Under the pieces are notes generated by a model that saw only the letters and a program-made list of their open reading frames with translations, did no database searches and was not told where the DNA came from. Positions 24,261-31,731 of a DNA stretch of 32,858 nt are shown here, piece by piece. Origin of the DNA: Microcaldota archaeon (GTDB lineage Archaea > Micrarchaeota > Micrarchaeia > Micrarchaeales > CABMGC01); NCBI GenBank assembly GCA_030040595.1, contig JASHTL010000064.1:1-32858 (forward strand). The letters are read 5' to 3'. The position numbers and the translations under genes were made by a program. Position 1 is the first letter of the stretch, and every line of letters begins with the position of its first letter.

Positions 24261-25361
24261 CTAGGCATTGTTCCCTGTGACTACTATTACTGCGCTCTTG
24301 CCAACAAGCTCTCTCCTGCTTCTTTCGTACAGGTCCGCGAATCCTGCGAAACCTGCTGCCCCGCCTGGTTCCGCTCCGATTCGATTCCTGCCAAGCTTCT
24401 TTACGGCTGCGATTATGTCGGTGTCTTGCACGCGTATTGCGCTGCCTCTGCTCTCCCTGAGCGCCTTTATCGCCTCGAAACCGAAAGTGGGATAACCTAC
24501 CGCAATCGCGTCAGCAACTGTATGCGGCTCCACGTACCCGATCTTCCCCTTCCTATTATATGCCTTGACGAGCGGATCGCAGCCTGAGGACTGCACCGCT
24601 ATTATCCTTGGCAGCTTCTTTATCCATCCGAGCATCTGCCACTCCTTGAAGCCTTTCCAGAGCCCGGAGAGCAGGGTTGCGTTGCCGACTGGCAGGAAGA
24701 CCATGTCCGGAACCACGTATCCCGACTGCTCAATTATCTCATAGGCAACGGTCTTTTGCCCCTCTTTCCTGAAATGATAGTCGCCGCAGACGAATGCCGA
24801 TTCCGATACTGCGAATGACTCAGCCTTGCGCAGCGCCTCGTTGAAATCCTTGCTGACGCGGACCAGATCGGCCCCATACTTCCTTATCCTGGCCACCTTT
24901 GCCCGGTTTGCGTTTGCGCTTATGAAGATTGTAGCCTTTATGCCTGCTTCTTTCGCATAACGCGCAATGGACATGCCCATGTTGCCTGTGGATGCGCAGA
25001 CTACCCTGTCGTAGCCGAAGTCAACAGCCTTGGTTATCTCAAGCGCTGATCCGCGATCCTTGAACGACCTGGTTGGATTCTTCGTCTCAAGTTTGAACGA
25101 GAATCTGACACCATCGTATCTGGAGATGCGCTTCGAAACCAAGGGTGTGCCTCCTTCTCCCAGATCGACCCTGAAAGAGTCTGCTGGCAGGAAAGGCAGG
25201 TACTTTGCGTTGCTAGGCCTCTCTTTCCTGAAACCCTTGGGAAGCGAGAGCCTTGAATAGTCAAGCTCGACTTCGAGAATGGATCTGCAATTCCTGCATC
25301 TGAATGCAGTGCGATCGCGCGAATACCTGGAGCACCCTGCGCATTTCAGTCTATAGTCCAT
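24261..25361 (-). CDS. thrC: Threonine synthase-like PLP enzyme
   Basis: The 366-residue fold-type II PLP enzyme has an N-terminal zinc ribbon (Cys7, Cys10, Cys22, Cys25), typical of the class of threonine synthases that carry one, and the PLP lysine K101 in T-R-S-F-K-D-R-G. The phosphate loop appears in the G-N-M-G region near residue 130, and the C-terminal G-A-E-P-G-G-A-A block fits the family. The reaction would be phosphohomoserine to threonine. No homoserine kinase gene lies nearby, so a relative with another substrate is possible. The next gene downstream starts ten bases on, a probable operon. Confidence 0.87.
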   Translation of the reverse strand: MDYRLKCAGCSRYSRDRTAFRCRNCRSILEVELDYSRLSLPKGFRKERPSNAKYLPFLPADSFRVDLGEGGTPLVSKRISRYDGVRFSFKLETKNPTRSFKDRGSALEITKAVDFGYDRVVCASTGNMGMSIARYAKEAGIKATIFISANANRAKVARIRKYGADLVRVSKDFNEALRKAESFAVSESAFVCGDYHFRKEGQKTVAYEIIEQSGYVVPDMVFLPVGNATLLSGLWKGFKEWQMLGWIKKLPRIIAVQSSGCDPLVKAYNRKGKIGYVEPHTVADAIAVGYPTFGFEAIKALRESRGSAIRVQDTDIIAAVKKLGRNRIGAEPGGAAGFAGFADLYERSRRELVGKSAVIVVTGNNA

Positions 25362-25432
25362 AAGATACAGAGTTTATTCTGATAGCAGGATTATATTTGT
25401 TGTTATGCCGCAACAGCAGATGCGCGAAGGCA

Positions 25433-26839
25433 TCACGTCTGTGTGCCGACAATTCCTGACACGCCGCTGACCGCAGAAGCTACGCTGCTCCCTATCCCCC
25501 CGCCCCCTATTCCAGTTCCTCCTATGCCTCCGCCTCCGCTACCGACATTTCCTCCATTCCCACCGCTCCCGCCACCAGTGTTCGCGCCTCCACTCGCGCC
25601 GCTTCCAATGCTTATGCCACCACCCCCACCTCCGATTCCACCTATGCCTGCAGCACCACCTCCAGATACTGCGGTTCCCACTGTTCCTCCTACGCCTCCT
25701 GTATAGTTACCTGCGCCTGTCGCCCTGCCAGTGCCAACTATCGGGTTGCCTGCACCCACATTCCCGGTAAAGTTGGTTACTATAAGCAGATTATTCCTGT
25801 ACCGCGAGACCATGTTTCCTCTTGGAAAGGTCTCGTTTGCCAGGAGAGAACCTGTTGTTGTGTTAATGCCTATTGTTGCGTTTTCATATTCTGTCAGGTT
25901 TCTTACCATATACCCGTTAAGGTTCATGTCAAAGTGCGAAGTAGCACCTATCCTGCCCTGGTGCTGCACTGATATGATGTTCCTGTTTGTCACTGCGATA
26001 GTCGCGTTGCTTGAATAAGTGGCAGTGATAGACGGAAGCATTACCACTGCTCCCGTTCCGGTTATGTGGAGCGACTTCTCCAGGTTGACGTCCAGGTTCA
26101 CCCAGTTGGTTGTCGCATTTGACACGTTGAATGTGGTGTTGAGCGAGATTATGTATCCCGGAAGCAGCACGCTCTGGTTCATGCCGTTGATCCTGGCCGA
26201 TACATTGCTGAGCCTAAGCGTAACATTGCCGTATTCGCCTGCAGGCAGTACCACGTTTGCTATCTCCTGCGAGATATTGTCCAGCGCCACCAGGTCAGCC
26301 CTGTCAGTGGTGAGCGGCAGCACGTACACATTCCCGGAAGACGCACTCGTGACGGAAATGCTGTTTATGCTTACGTATACGTCTGTAATGTTATAAGACT
26401 GAGGATCGTCTGACACGCTGAATACCGTGGTTCCGTTGCTGATAGGCGTTAGATTCGATGGAGAGGAGAATGCCGATATTGACGAGGTGCCGCTAACCGG
26501 GCTTGTATGGGCAGGGTGCCAGAATACCGTGAAGACCAGCAGGCCGACTACGGTCAACGAAACGAGGGCCGCCCAGATAAGCCTGTTGTCTGGCATTCCA
26601 GAACGCTGCTGTTCCTGCTTTTTGGTCTCTACCATAGCCATGTTAATTGAATAGTACTTCCATTTCTTCGAAGTGCTGAGGTTGGACTCCACTATCCTTC
26701 CAGATTCGAGAAGCTCATGAAGATGCTGGCTTACTGTTGACGGAGCCAGGCCAAGCTCTTGGCTAAGGTCTGTCAGGGTCCTGCTCTTCTTCTTTAGAGA
26801 TTCCAGTATCCTTGCCTTGGTCTCCCATGTTCGGCTCAT
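25433..26839 (-). CDS. Membrane-anchored winged-helix protein with DUF4382-like ectodomain and Gly-rich tail
   Basis: The 468-residue chain has, in order: an ArsR-like winged helix (about 6-65, with T-L-T-D-L-S-Q-E-L-G-L-A-P-S-T-V-S-Q-H-L), one membrane segment (about 87-107), an extracellular beta-rich domain (about 138-285) resembling DUF4382 with a V-Y-V-S-I-N-S-I-S-V core and several N-x-S/T sequons, a second beta region to about 365, and a Gly-rich repeat tail (about 371-455). This is a one-component transmembrane regulator design: DNA binding inside, sensing outside. Its target genes are unknown. A GGGGGT block precedes the ATG at 26839, and a TATA-like GCCTTTAATA lies at about 26871-26880 on the minus strand. 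Confidence 0.85.
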   Translation of the reverse strand: MSRTWETKARILESLKKKSRTLTDLSQELGLAPSTVSQHLHELLESGRIVESNLSTSKKWKYYSINMAMVETKKQEQQRSGMPDNRLIWAALVSLTVVGLLVFTVFWHPAHTSPVSGTSSISAFSSPSNLTPISNGTTVFSVSDDPQSYNITDVYVSINSISVTSASSGNVYVLPLTTDRADLVALDNISQEIANVVLPAGEYGNVTLRLSNVSARINGMNQSVLLPGYIISLNTTFNVSNATTNWVNLDVNLEKSLHITGTGAVVMLPSITATYSSNATIAVTNRNIISVQHQGRIGATSHFDMNLNGYMVRNLTEYENATIGINTTTGSLLANETFPRGNMVSRYRNNLLIVTNFTGNVGAGNPIVGTGRATGAGNYTGGVGGTVGTAVSGGGAAGIGGIGGGGGGISIGSGASGGANTGGGSGGNGGNVGSGGGGIGGTGIGGGGIGSSVASAVSGVSGIVGTQT

Positions 26840-26972
26840 TTTACCCCCAGATACGATACGTTCATGATGGTATTAAAGGCTCCTCCATGTTTCGGTTTTT
26901 ATCTCTGAACATGGCGTGCGCAGAGGCAGGGGCAAAACCGAAATATGCTTTAATGATATAAGTACTGCGAAT

Positions 26973-26987
26973 CCGATATGATATCGG
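26973..26987. promoter_or_regulatory. Perfect palindrome CCGATAT-G-ATATCGG
   Basis: Seven-base arms flank one G. It lies just downstream of a plus-strand TATA-like GATATAAG (26955-26962), where the start of the candidate RNA would be. It could be an operator or the first hairpin of the transcript. Confidence 0.4.
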
Positions 26988-27113
26988 TTTAGAGGATGAA
27001 GGACTCTCCGGGATCCGTGTGGCACACCATTGCGCGCACGATTCCGCGCCTGTCCTGACCCATAACCCCACAATAAAGCCCGGCCATTCACGCGCGGCCG
27101 GGCTCTTTTCTTT
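26983..27113 (+). ncRNA. Candidate structured RNA with its own promoter and terminator
   Basis: No reading frame is convincing here. A TATA-like element at 26955-26962 would start transcription near 26983. AGGAC (26999-27003) can pair with GTCCT (27052-27056), enclosing hairpins GTGT-GGC-ACAC and GCGCG/CGCGC. After a run ending in AACCCCACA, the strong 9-bp hairpin at 27077-27104 and a T-rich tail follow. An ACA triplet 13 bases after the outer stem is compatible with an H/ACA guide RNA, but a k-turn was not found. The class is therefore unassigned. The region lies between two genes with independent promoters. Confidence 0.35.
27077..27113 (+). terminator. Intrinsic-terminator-like hairpin
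   Basis: AGCCCGGCC (27077-27085) pairs with GGCCGGGCT (27096-27104), nine G/C-rich pairs around a 10-base loop, followed by CTTTTCTTT. Read on the other strand, it is also followed by TTTATTG, so it could act both ways. Confidence 0.55.
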
Positions 27114-27130
27114 AGCGCCTGGTTGAAAAC

Positions 27131-27140
27131 CTTTTTATAT
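27131..27140 (+). promoter_or_regulatory. TATA element for the rhodanese-like gene
   Basis: CTTTTTATAT is centred 26-27 bases before the ATG at 27163, giving a leaderless transcript. Confidence 0.5.
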
Positions 27141-27162
27141 CATGATTGCATAGAGATAATTC

Positions 27163-27495
27163 ATGCAGGAACGGAATGGCGTAAGGGAAGTGAGCTTCGA
27201 CGAGGCAACTGAGATGCTGAAAGGCAATGGCGTCAAGTTCGTCTGGCTGGGAAGGGAGCCCCTCGAGTACATAGTCAAGCTGCTGGAGATAGAGCCGACG
27301 AAGGCGGAGATGATTCCGCCGAGGAGCTTGGTGGAGGGAAACAGCGAGGAGATCGAATCGCTGAAAGGGGCCATATTCGCATGCTATCACGGAAACACCT
27401 CGGGTGTGGTGGTGAAGTCGCTCAAGTCAAGGTTCGGGATAGAGTCATACAGCCTGAAGGGCGGAGTCACTGCGGTAGTCGGCGAAATATTCTGA
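27163..27495 (+). CDS. Small rhodanese-like protein
   Basis: The 110-residue protein has a rhodanese-like C-terminal half. Cys74 in A-C-Y-H-G-N-T-S occupies the active-site loop position (C-x(5)-S, like C-R-x-G-x-R-S), followed by a helix and then Y-S-L-K-G-G-V-T-A-V, the usual G-G-x-x-x-[WV] block. The N-terminal half is shorter than in full rhodaneses, so sulfur transfer is possible but substrate and activity are unproven. The start is leaderless from the TATA at 27131. It converges on the site-2 protease gene with 19 bases between the stops. Confidence 0.7.
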   Translation: MQERNGVREVSFDEATEMLKGNGVKFVWLGREPLEYIVKLLEIEPTKAEMIPPRSLVEGNSEEIESLKGAIFACYHGNTSGVVVKSLKSRFGIESYSLKGGVTAVVGEIF

Positions 27496-27514
27496 CAGGC
27501 TGGGCAAGACTCGG

Positions 27515-28588
27515 CTACATCGCATTGAGCGTGTGCTTTTTCTTCATGATGTGCAGGGAGACGAAGAGCTGGAGCTGCTGGTAGGTGAGCACGCCTGCAA
27601 GCTTGCCGTTCTTTGTGACTGCAGCAATCGCCACGTCAGCAGCGGTAAGTTTCGACATGCCGTCTGATACTGACATTCTCGAATCCAGCGTCATTATCGG
27701 CACAGCCAGCTGACCGGCCCTCTCAATGACGTTTCCCCTCACCTTCTTCCCGAGGTCGATAAGGCCGTATCCGGTGCCTATACGCGTTATCACGGCATGC
27801 TCGCCGCTGTCACGCACCTTGCCGTACAGCTGCTCTATGGTAGCATCCGGATCGACGTACACGAAATGCCTGCTTGCAGCCTCGCCTATCTTCACCCCTG
27901 CCGTATCCCTCCTTACAATCACGCTGTTCTCCTCCGACTTGAGCCCTCCGTAGAGGAATACCACTATGACTATCGTAAGAAGAAGGTCGAAGAGCCGCTG
28001 CTCGAGGGAGTACGCGCTATAGAAGAAGACGAGAGCCAGGGTCGCCACGACTATCAGTACAAGCATGATCTTGCTGACCTTTGCCGTTATCATTGTCGCG
28101 TCAAAGAAGTTGTGGTTCTTCTGGATGTAGCTCCTGAAGATCCTGCCTCCGTCCATTGGGAATGCGGGTATTATGTTGAATGCGCCGAGGAAGACGTTAA
28201 GTATGAAGAGTATGTTCGCCAGCTGCTCAACCGGGCCGGAAGGCAGTATCACCGCGATAATGCCGAAGACGCCGCCGATGAAAAGGCTCATCAGCGGCCC
28301 TGCAATCGAGATGTTGAACTCGACCCTGGGATTTATCTTTGTCGTGTCTATGACCGATGCGCCTCCGAAGGGCAGCAGTATTATCCTGCTCACATTCACC
28401 TTGTTCCTTACCGCAGTAACTGAATGCGCGAGCTCGTGTATAAGCACGCACACGAACAGAAGCACAAGCACCAGGCCGAAGACCGGTATATAGATCAGGA
28501 AGAGGAGTATCATCAGGATGAAGATCCAGTTTAGCTCTATGGGTATGCCGTATATCTTGCCTATGCCTAAAGATCCGGGTGAGGCCAT
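27515..28588 (-). CDS. Site-2 protease-type membrane metallopeptidase (M50) with CBS pair
   Basis: The 357-residue protein has H51-E52-L-A-H55 in a membrane segment, the zinc site, and N-I-I-P-A-F-P-M-D146-G-G, the third ligand, followed by further membrane segments. Residues from about 240 form two CBS-like halves (V-Y-V-D-P-D-A-T-I-E-Q-L and the later A-V-P-I-M-T-L-D-S-R-M-S-V-S-D). Such proteases cleave membrane-bound substrates, often regulators. A membrane-anchored HTH protein lies at 25433, which makes a regulatory link worth testing. The start at 28588 is set by the shared palindromic TATA at 28615-28624 (in-frame TTG at 28591 is the alternative). It is divergent from the phosphoesterase. 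Confidence 0.92.
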   Translation of the reverse strand: MASPGSLGIGKIYGIPIELNWIFILMILLFLIYIPVFGLVLVLLFVCVLIHELAHSVTAVRNKVNVSRIILLPFGGASVIDTTKINPRVEFNISIAGPLMSLFIGGVFGIIAVILPSGPVEQLANILFILNVFLGAFNIIPAFPMDGGRIFRSYIQKNHNFFDATMITAKVSKIMLVLIVVATLALVFFYSAYSLEQRLFDLLLTIVIVVFLYGGLKSEENSVIVRRDTAGVKIGEAASRHFVYVDPDATIEQLYGKVRDSGEHAVITRIGTGYGLIDLGKKVRGNVIERAGQLAVPIMTLDSRMSVSDGMSKLTAADVAIAAVTKNGKLAGVLTYQQLQLFVSLHIMKKKHTLNAM

Positions 28589-28614
28589 CAAACCAGTTAT
28601 CTATGCCGGAAGAG

Positions 28615-28624
28615 GCTTATAAGC
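28615..28624. promoter_or_regulatory. Palindromic TATA box shared by divergent genes
   Basis: GCTTATAAGC is a perfect 10-base palindrome. Its centre is about 32 bases before the ATG of the protease gene (28588) and about 26 before the ATG of the phosphoesterase gene (28646). No other TATA-like element fits either start as well. Confidence 0.55.
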
Positions 28625-28645
28625 ATATCTTGTTATTTCCATAAT

Positions 28646-29371
28646 ATGCTCGTCTCATTCGTCAAGGGCAAGCCTGCCCTCATGATAAACAGGGAAAGGA
28701 TCCTTATAGCCAGCGACCTGCACATAGGAAACGAGTTCAAGGCCGCAAGGTCGGGAATGCACTTCGTAGGAGCGACGAGGAGAATGGCCGAGGAGCTGCT
28801 TGGCATATACAAGAGGAGTAGGGCGAAGGGGATTGTGCTGCTCGGCGACGTGAAGGAGAGCGTGGGATACCCGCAGCGTGACGAGTTCGACGCGATCGCA
28901 ACCTTCTTCCACATGTTCAGGGATATCGACATAACCATGGTGAGGGGAAACCACGATGCGCATATGCACGAGCTACTGGCCAGGATAGGCATAAGCATCT
29001 ACCCGGTGAAGGAACTGCTCACAGAGAGAATTGCACTGATACACGGAAACGCGATGCCTTCGGAATCTGCAATGAAAAAAGATTACATAATAGCAGGTCA
29101 TTCCCACATAGCCGTGGAATCCGATGGAGGCGTTACAAAGGGATGGTTGAGGGCAGAAATAGGAAGCGGCGCAGCAAAGGAGTACAAAACATACAACAAG
29201 AGGATAAGGCTTGTGGTCATGCCCGCATTCAACAGCCTAATAACTGGGGTGAAAGTGGGTACTGAGACAAAATGGTCGATGCCGCTTCTAAGGAACAGGG
29301 TATTTGACCCGGAAAAGGCAATGGCATACGACCTGAACGACAAGTTACGATTCAAGGGATCAGGGTTATAA
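28646..29371 (+). CDS. Metallophosphoesterase
   Basis: The 241-residue calcineurin-like phosphoesterase has the five metal-site blocks: D24-x-H26 (S-D-L-H-I-G), G-D68, G-N102-H-D104, H133 (L-I-H-G-N) and G-H152-S-H154. Two divalent metals would sit there to hydrolyse phosphoesters. The second block lacks the usual His, reading L-G-D-V-K-E. The substrate is unknown (nucleic acid, nucleotide or protein). Transcription probably starts from the shared TATA at 28615. The MsrB and MsrA genes follow on the same strand, the first 24 bases later, so they may be co-transcribed. Confidence 0.92.
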   Translation: MLVSFVKGKPALMINRERILIASDLHIGNEFKAARSGMHFVGATRRMAEELLGIYKRSRAKGIVLLGDVKESVGYPQRDEFDAIATFFHMFRDIDITMVRGNHDAHMHELLARIGISIYPVKELLTERIALIHGNAMPSESAMKKDYIIAGHSHIAVESDGGVTKGWLRAEIGSGAAKEYKTYNKRIRLVVMPAFNSLITGVKVGTETKWSMPLLRNRVFDPEKAMAYDLNDKLRFKGSGL

Positions 29372-29395
29372 TGGAGAAAAGGGAAATACAATAAT

Positions 29396-29779
29396 ATGAA
29401 ACTCAACAAGCTGACAAAGGAGGAGGAACGGGTCATACTGCATAAAGGGACTGAGCTTCCCTATACCGGCGAGTACGACAACTTCTACGAATCAGGAACA
29501 TACTACTGCAAGAGGTGCGGGGCCAAGCTCTTCAAGTCGGAAAGCAAGTTCGATGCGCATTGCGGCTGGCCCGCATTCGACGACCAGATACCCGGCGCGG
29601 TTGAGAAGGGAGAGAATCAGGGCCTGATATTCGGCACTGAGGTGCATTGCGCGAGATGCAAGGCCCATCTTGGGCATGTCTACCACAACGAGTTCCTGAC
29701 AAGGAAGAATACAAGGTACTGCATAAACTCCATCTCCATGAGGTTTGTGCCTGACAAAAAGGGAAAGAATGGAAAATAA
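29396..29779 (+). CDS. msrB: Peptide methionine-(R)-S-oxide reductase
   Basis: The 127-residue enzyme reduces the R form of methionine sulfoxide in proteins, repairing oxidative damage. The four zinc Cys are Cys38/Cys41 and Cys85/Cys88, with the block H-C-G-W-P-A-F near 55-61 and the catalytic Cys109 in R-Y-C-I-N-S. Its length is that of the free-standing single-domain form. The stop overlaps the msrA start by 11 bases, so the two are translated from one transcript and cover both sulfoxide isomers. Confidence 0.95.
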   Translation: MKLNKLTKEEERVILHKGTELPYTGEYDNFYESGTYYCKRCGAKLFKSESKFDAHCGWPAFDDQIPGAVEKGENQGLIFGTEVHCARCKAHLGHVYHNEFLTRKNTRYCINSISMRFVPDKKGKNGK

Positions 29780-30314
29780 AACTGAAAAGATAGTACTCGG
29801 AGGAGGATGCTTCTGGTGCGGAGAAGCGGTCTTCAAGATGATTAAGGGAGTGAAGGAGGTTACCCCAGGATATGCAGGCGGACATACCGTCAATCCTACC
29901 TATGAGGACGTTTGCACCGGCAGGACCGGACATGCAGAGGTTGTTGAGATAGTATACAATCCTGACGAGACTACCCTCGAAAAGATCCTTGATGTCTTTT
30001 TCAGGATGCACGATCCTACATCCCTCAATAAGCAAGGAGCTGACTTTGGCAGCGAGTATAGGTCGATAATACTCTACATATCCCAGAAGCAAAAGAAAGA
30101 AATAGAAGATTTCGTAAAGAACTCTCAGAAAAATTTTGATAAGCCGATAGCCACCGAGGTTAAGAAATTAGACAAATTCTATCCCGCTGAGGATTACCAC
30201 AAGAACTTTTACGAAAGAAACCCTCTCCAGCCATATTGCATATTCGTCACAAGGCCAAAGGTTAAGAAAATCAGGGAAGAGTTTAAAGAAGAGCTAAAAT
30301 CAGAATACAAGTAA
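29769..30314 (+). CDS. msrA: Peptide methionine-(S)-S-oxide reductase
   Basis: The 181-residue protein (start MENKTE) holds the catalytic Cys14 in G-G-G-C-F-W-C-G-E and the family's G-Y-A-G-G and H-A-E-V-V-E-I blocks, then Q-G-A-D-F-G-S-E-Y-R-S and F-Y-P-A-E-D-Y-H. It reduces the S form of methionine sulfoxide. The ATG at 29769 is chosen since GGGAAAGA precedes it and the family starts just before the GGCFW block; a GTG at 29745 would add eight residues inside msrB. The C terminus is Lys-rich. Confidence 0.95.
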   Translation: MENKTEKIVLGGGCFWCGEAVFKMIKGVKEVTPGYAGGHTVNPTYEDVCTGRTGHAEVVEIVYNPDETTLEKILDVFFRMHDPTSLNKQGADFGSEYRSIILYISQKQKKEIEDFVKNSQKNFDKPIATEVKKLDKFYPAEDYHKNFYERNPLQPYCIFVTRPKVKKIREEFKEELKSEYK

Positions 30315-30398
30315 ACGCTAGGATTTATTGCGCAATCGCGATCGGCCTGAAGACACACAAGATGCGCGTAAGACAACATTGTGCGAAACCCTCCCGAA

Positions 30399-30412
30399 GC
30401 CTATAAAAAATA
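30399..30412 (+). promoter_or_regulatory. TATA element for the gene at 30432
   Basis: GCCTATAAAAAATA is centred about 27 bases before the ATG at 30432. It lies inside the alternative reading that begins at GTG 30381, which argues for the shorter protein. Confidence 0.5.
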
Positions 30413-30431
30413 CAAACCCGAATACATACGC

Positions 30432-30977
30432 ATGGCGATCTCAGAAGAGCTGATCATAGTCATCGCGATAATGATCTTTTTCATAGGACGCATGACATGG
30501 CGGACCATGAAAGGGACGAAGTACTCGGTAAGAAGCATATTCACGCGGCCTGTGATATACATAATTCTTTCCGCATTCCTGGTGCTCGGACTGCTGCTGT
30601 GGCAGGATGCGCTTGTGGTCGTGGTTGCGGCCGCCGGACTGCTCATCGGCCTGGTTCTCGGTAAACGGTCGAACCTATTCGAGAAAAACGGACAGGTGAT
30701 GTACAAAAGGTCAAACGAGGTCATGATCCTATGGCTTGTCGCATTCGTAATAAGGATAAGCATAGACTTGCTGTACGATCCGGCGCTCTCTTCTATTACC
30801 TCAAACGAGTCGCTCTCCTCGATACTTGCTGCGGCGACTGCATATGAGAGCACTCCGCTTGCCTTCGGCGCGGACCTACTCCTCGCCTTCTCCGCGGGCC
30901 TCTTGCTCGGCGAGGCATTCGTGCTCTACAGGAACCACAAGGCCAAATATCCTAAGACTAAGGCTACTCGGGGGTAA
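30432..30977 (+). CDS. Four- to five-segment membrane protein, unknown
   Basis: The protein has 181 residues. After a short start it has hydrophobic segments at about 5-23, 43-60, 64-82, 102-120 and 140-168, separated by short basic loops such as R-M-T-W-R-T-M-K-G and K-R-S-N-L-F-E-K-N. It is loosely like small CcdC/DUF1453-type proteins, but the match is weak. The start is set by the TATA at 30399. The alternative GTG at 30381 would contain that TATA. The last 14 bases overlap the end of the convergent ABC permease gene. Confidence 0.7.
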   Translation: MAISEELIIVIAIMIFFIGRMTWRTMKGTKYSVRSIFTRPVIYIILSAFLVLGLLLWQDALVVVVAAAGLLIGLVLGKRSNLFEKNGQVMYKRSNEVMILWLVAFVIRISIDLLYDPALSSITSNESLSSILAAATAYESTPLAFGADLLLAFSAGLLLGEAFVLYRNHKAKYPKTKATRG

Positions 30978-31731
30978 GCCATCTTCTTGTGGCAATGACT
31001 CCAAGTACCAGCATCACCGCGCAGAAAATGATGAGATAGAGCACGTAAAGGAAGTTGGGGGCCTGTCCGAAGAGCGCCTCCCTTCCAAAGAGCGCGGCAT
31101 AGCTTATCGGGTTGAAGGCGCTTATTGTCTGCATCCATGGCGGGAAGAGGCTTGCGGGAAAGAGAGCCTGGCTGGAGAACATCAGCGGCAGGTTTATCAG
31201 GTTCGAGACGACTCCCGGGGTCTGCCAGTCCCTTGATCTCATGGTTATTATCGCGTAGACGCAGGACATGCCTATGCCTAGCAGGAAGAGCGAGCAGATC
31301 CAGACGAAGACGTAAAACGCGTTGGTATTGAAGGTCACGCCGAACAACATGGCCACAACCACCATGACGGGTATCTGGATAATGCCGCGCGCTGCTGCGC
31401 CTGCCACCTTTCCGAAGAAGATCGCCTCCTTTGGCGCCTTTGTGACCATCATGCGCTTCAGGAACCCGAACCGCTTGTCCTGGATCATTGACATCGAGCT
31501 GAACATGCCTATGAGTATCATTCCCGTTGCGAGCTCCCCTGGAAGCAGGAATGAGATATAGTTGTTTGTTCCGAACAGCGAGGTCAGAAGGCTGGTCGGC
31601 AGTCTTGCAAGACTATTCCCGAAGAAGACAAGCCACATCAGGGGCTGTATGAACATCATCGCCACTACTGCCTTGTTCCTGTAGGTACGCTTCACCTCCC
31701 TGAGAAATATTGCGTATGTCTCCTTGATCAT
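30964..31731 (-). CDS. ABC-2 type transporter permease
   Basis: The 255-residue permease has six hydrophobic segments with an N-terminal R-E-V-K-R-T-Y-R-N-K coupling region and the ABC-2 pattern of cytosolic loops (Q-D-K-R-F-G-F-L-K-R). It works as a dimer with the ATPase encoded just before it. The start codon overlaps the ATPase stop by four bases (ATGA), so the pair is one operon. The substrate is unknown. The family exports drugs, lipids or polysaccharides. Confidence 0.92.
   Translation of the reverse strand: MIKETYAIFLREVKRTYRNKAVVAMMFIQPLMWLVFFGNSLARLPTSLLTSLFGTNNYISFLLPGELATGMILIGMFSSMSMIQDKRFGFLKRMMVTKAPKEAIFFGKVAGAAARGIIQIPVMVVVAMLFGVTFNTNAFYVFVWICSLFLLGIGMSCVYAIITMRSRDWQTPGVVSNLINLPLMFSSQALFPASLFPPWMQTISAFNPISYAALFGREALFGQAPNFLYVLYLIIFCAVMLVLGVIATRRWLTPE

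Noticed and set aside
23835-24587. Plus-strand open frame of about 250 codons
   Set aside because: Antisense to the zinc-ribbon and threonine-synthase-like genes, with no start signal.
25443-25706. Proline-rich plus-strand open frame
   Set aside because: It is simply the complement of the Gly-rich tail of the gene at 25433.
26991-27058. C/D box RNA (AGGATGA and CTGA)
   Set aside because: The C box has a mismatch and no internal D'/C' boxes were found.
27506-27516. GACTCGGC near the end of the rhodanese-like gene as another tRNA-end copy
   Set aside because: Only about eight bases match and the flanks do not, so it fits chance.
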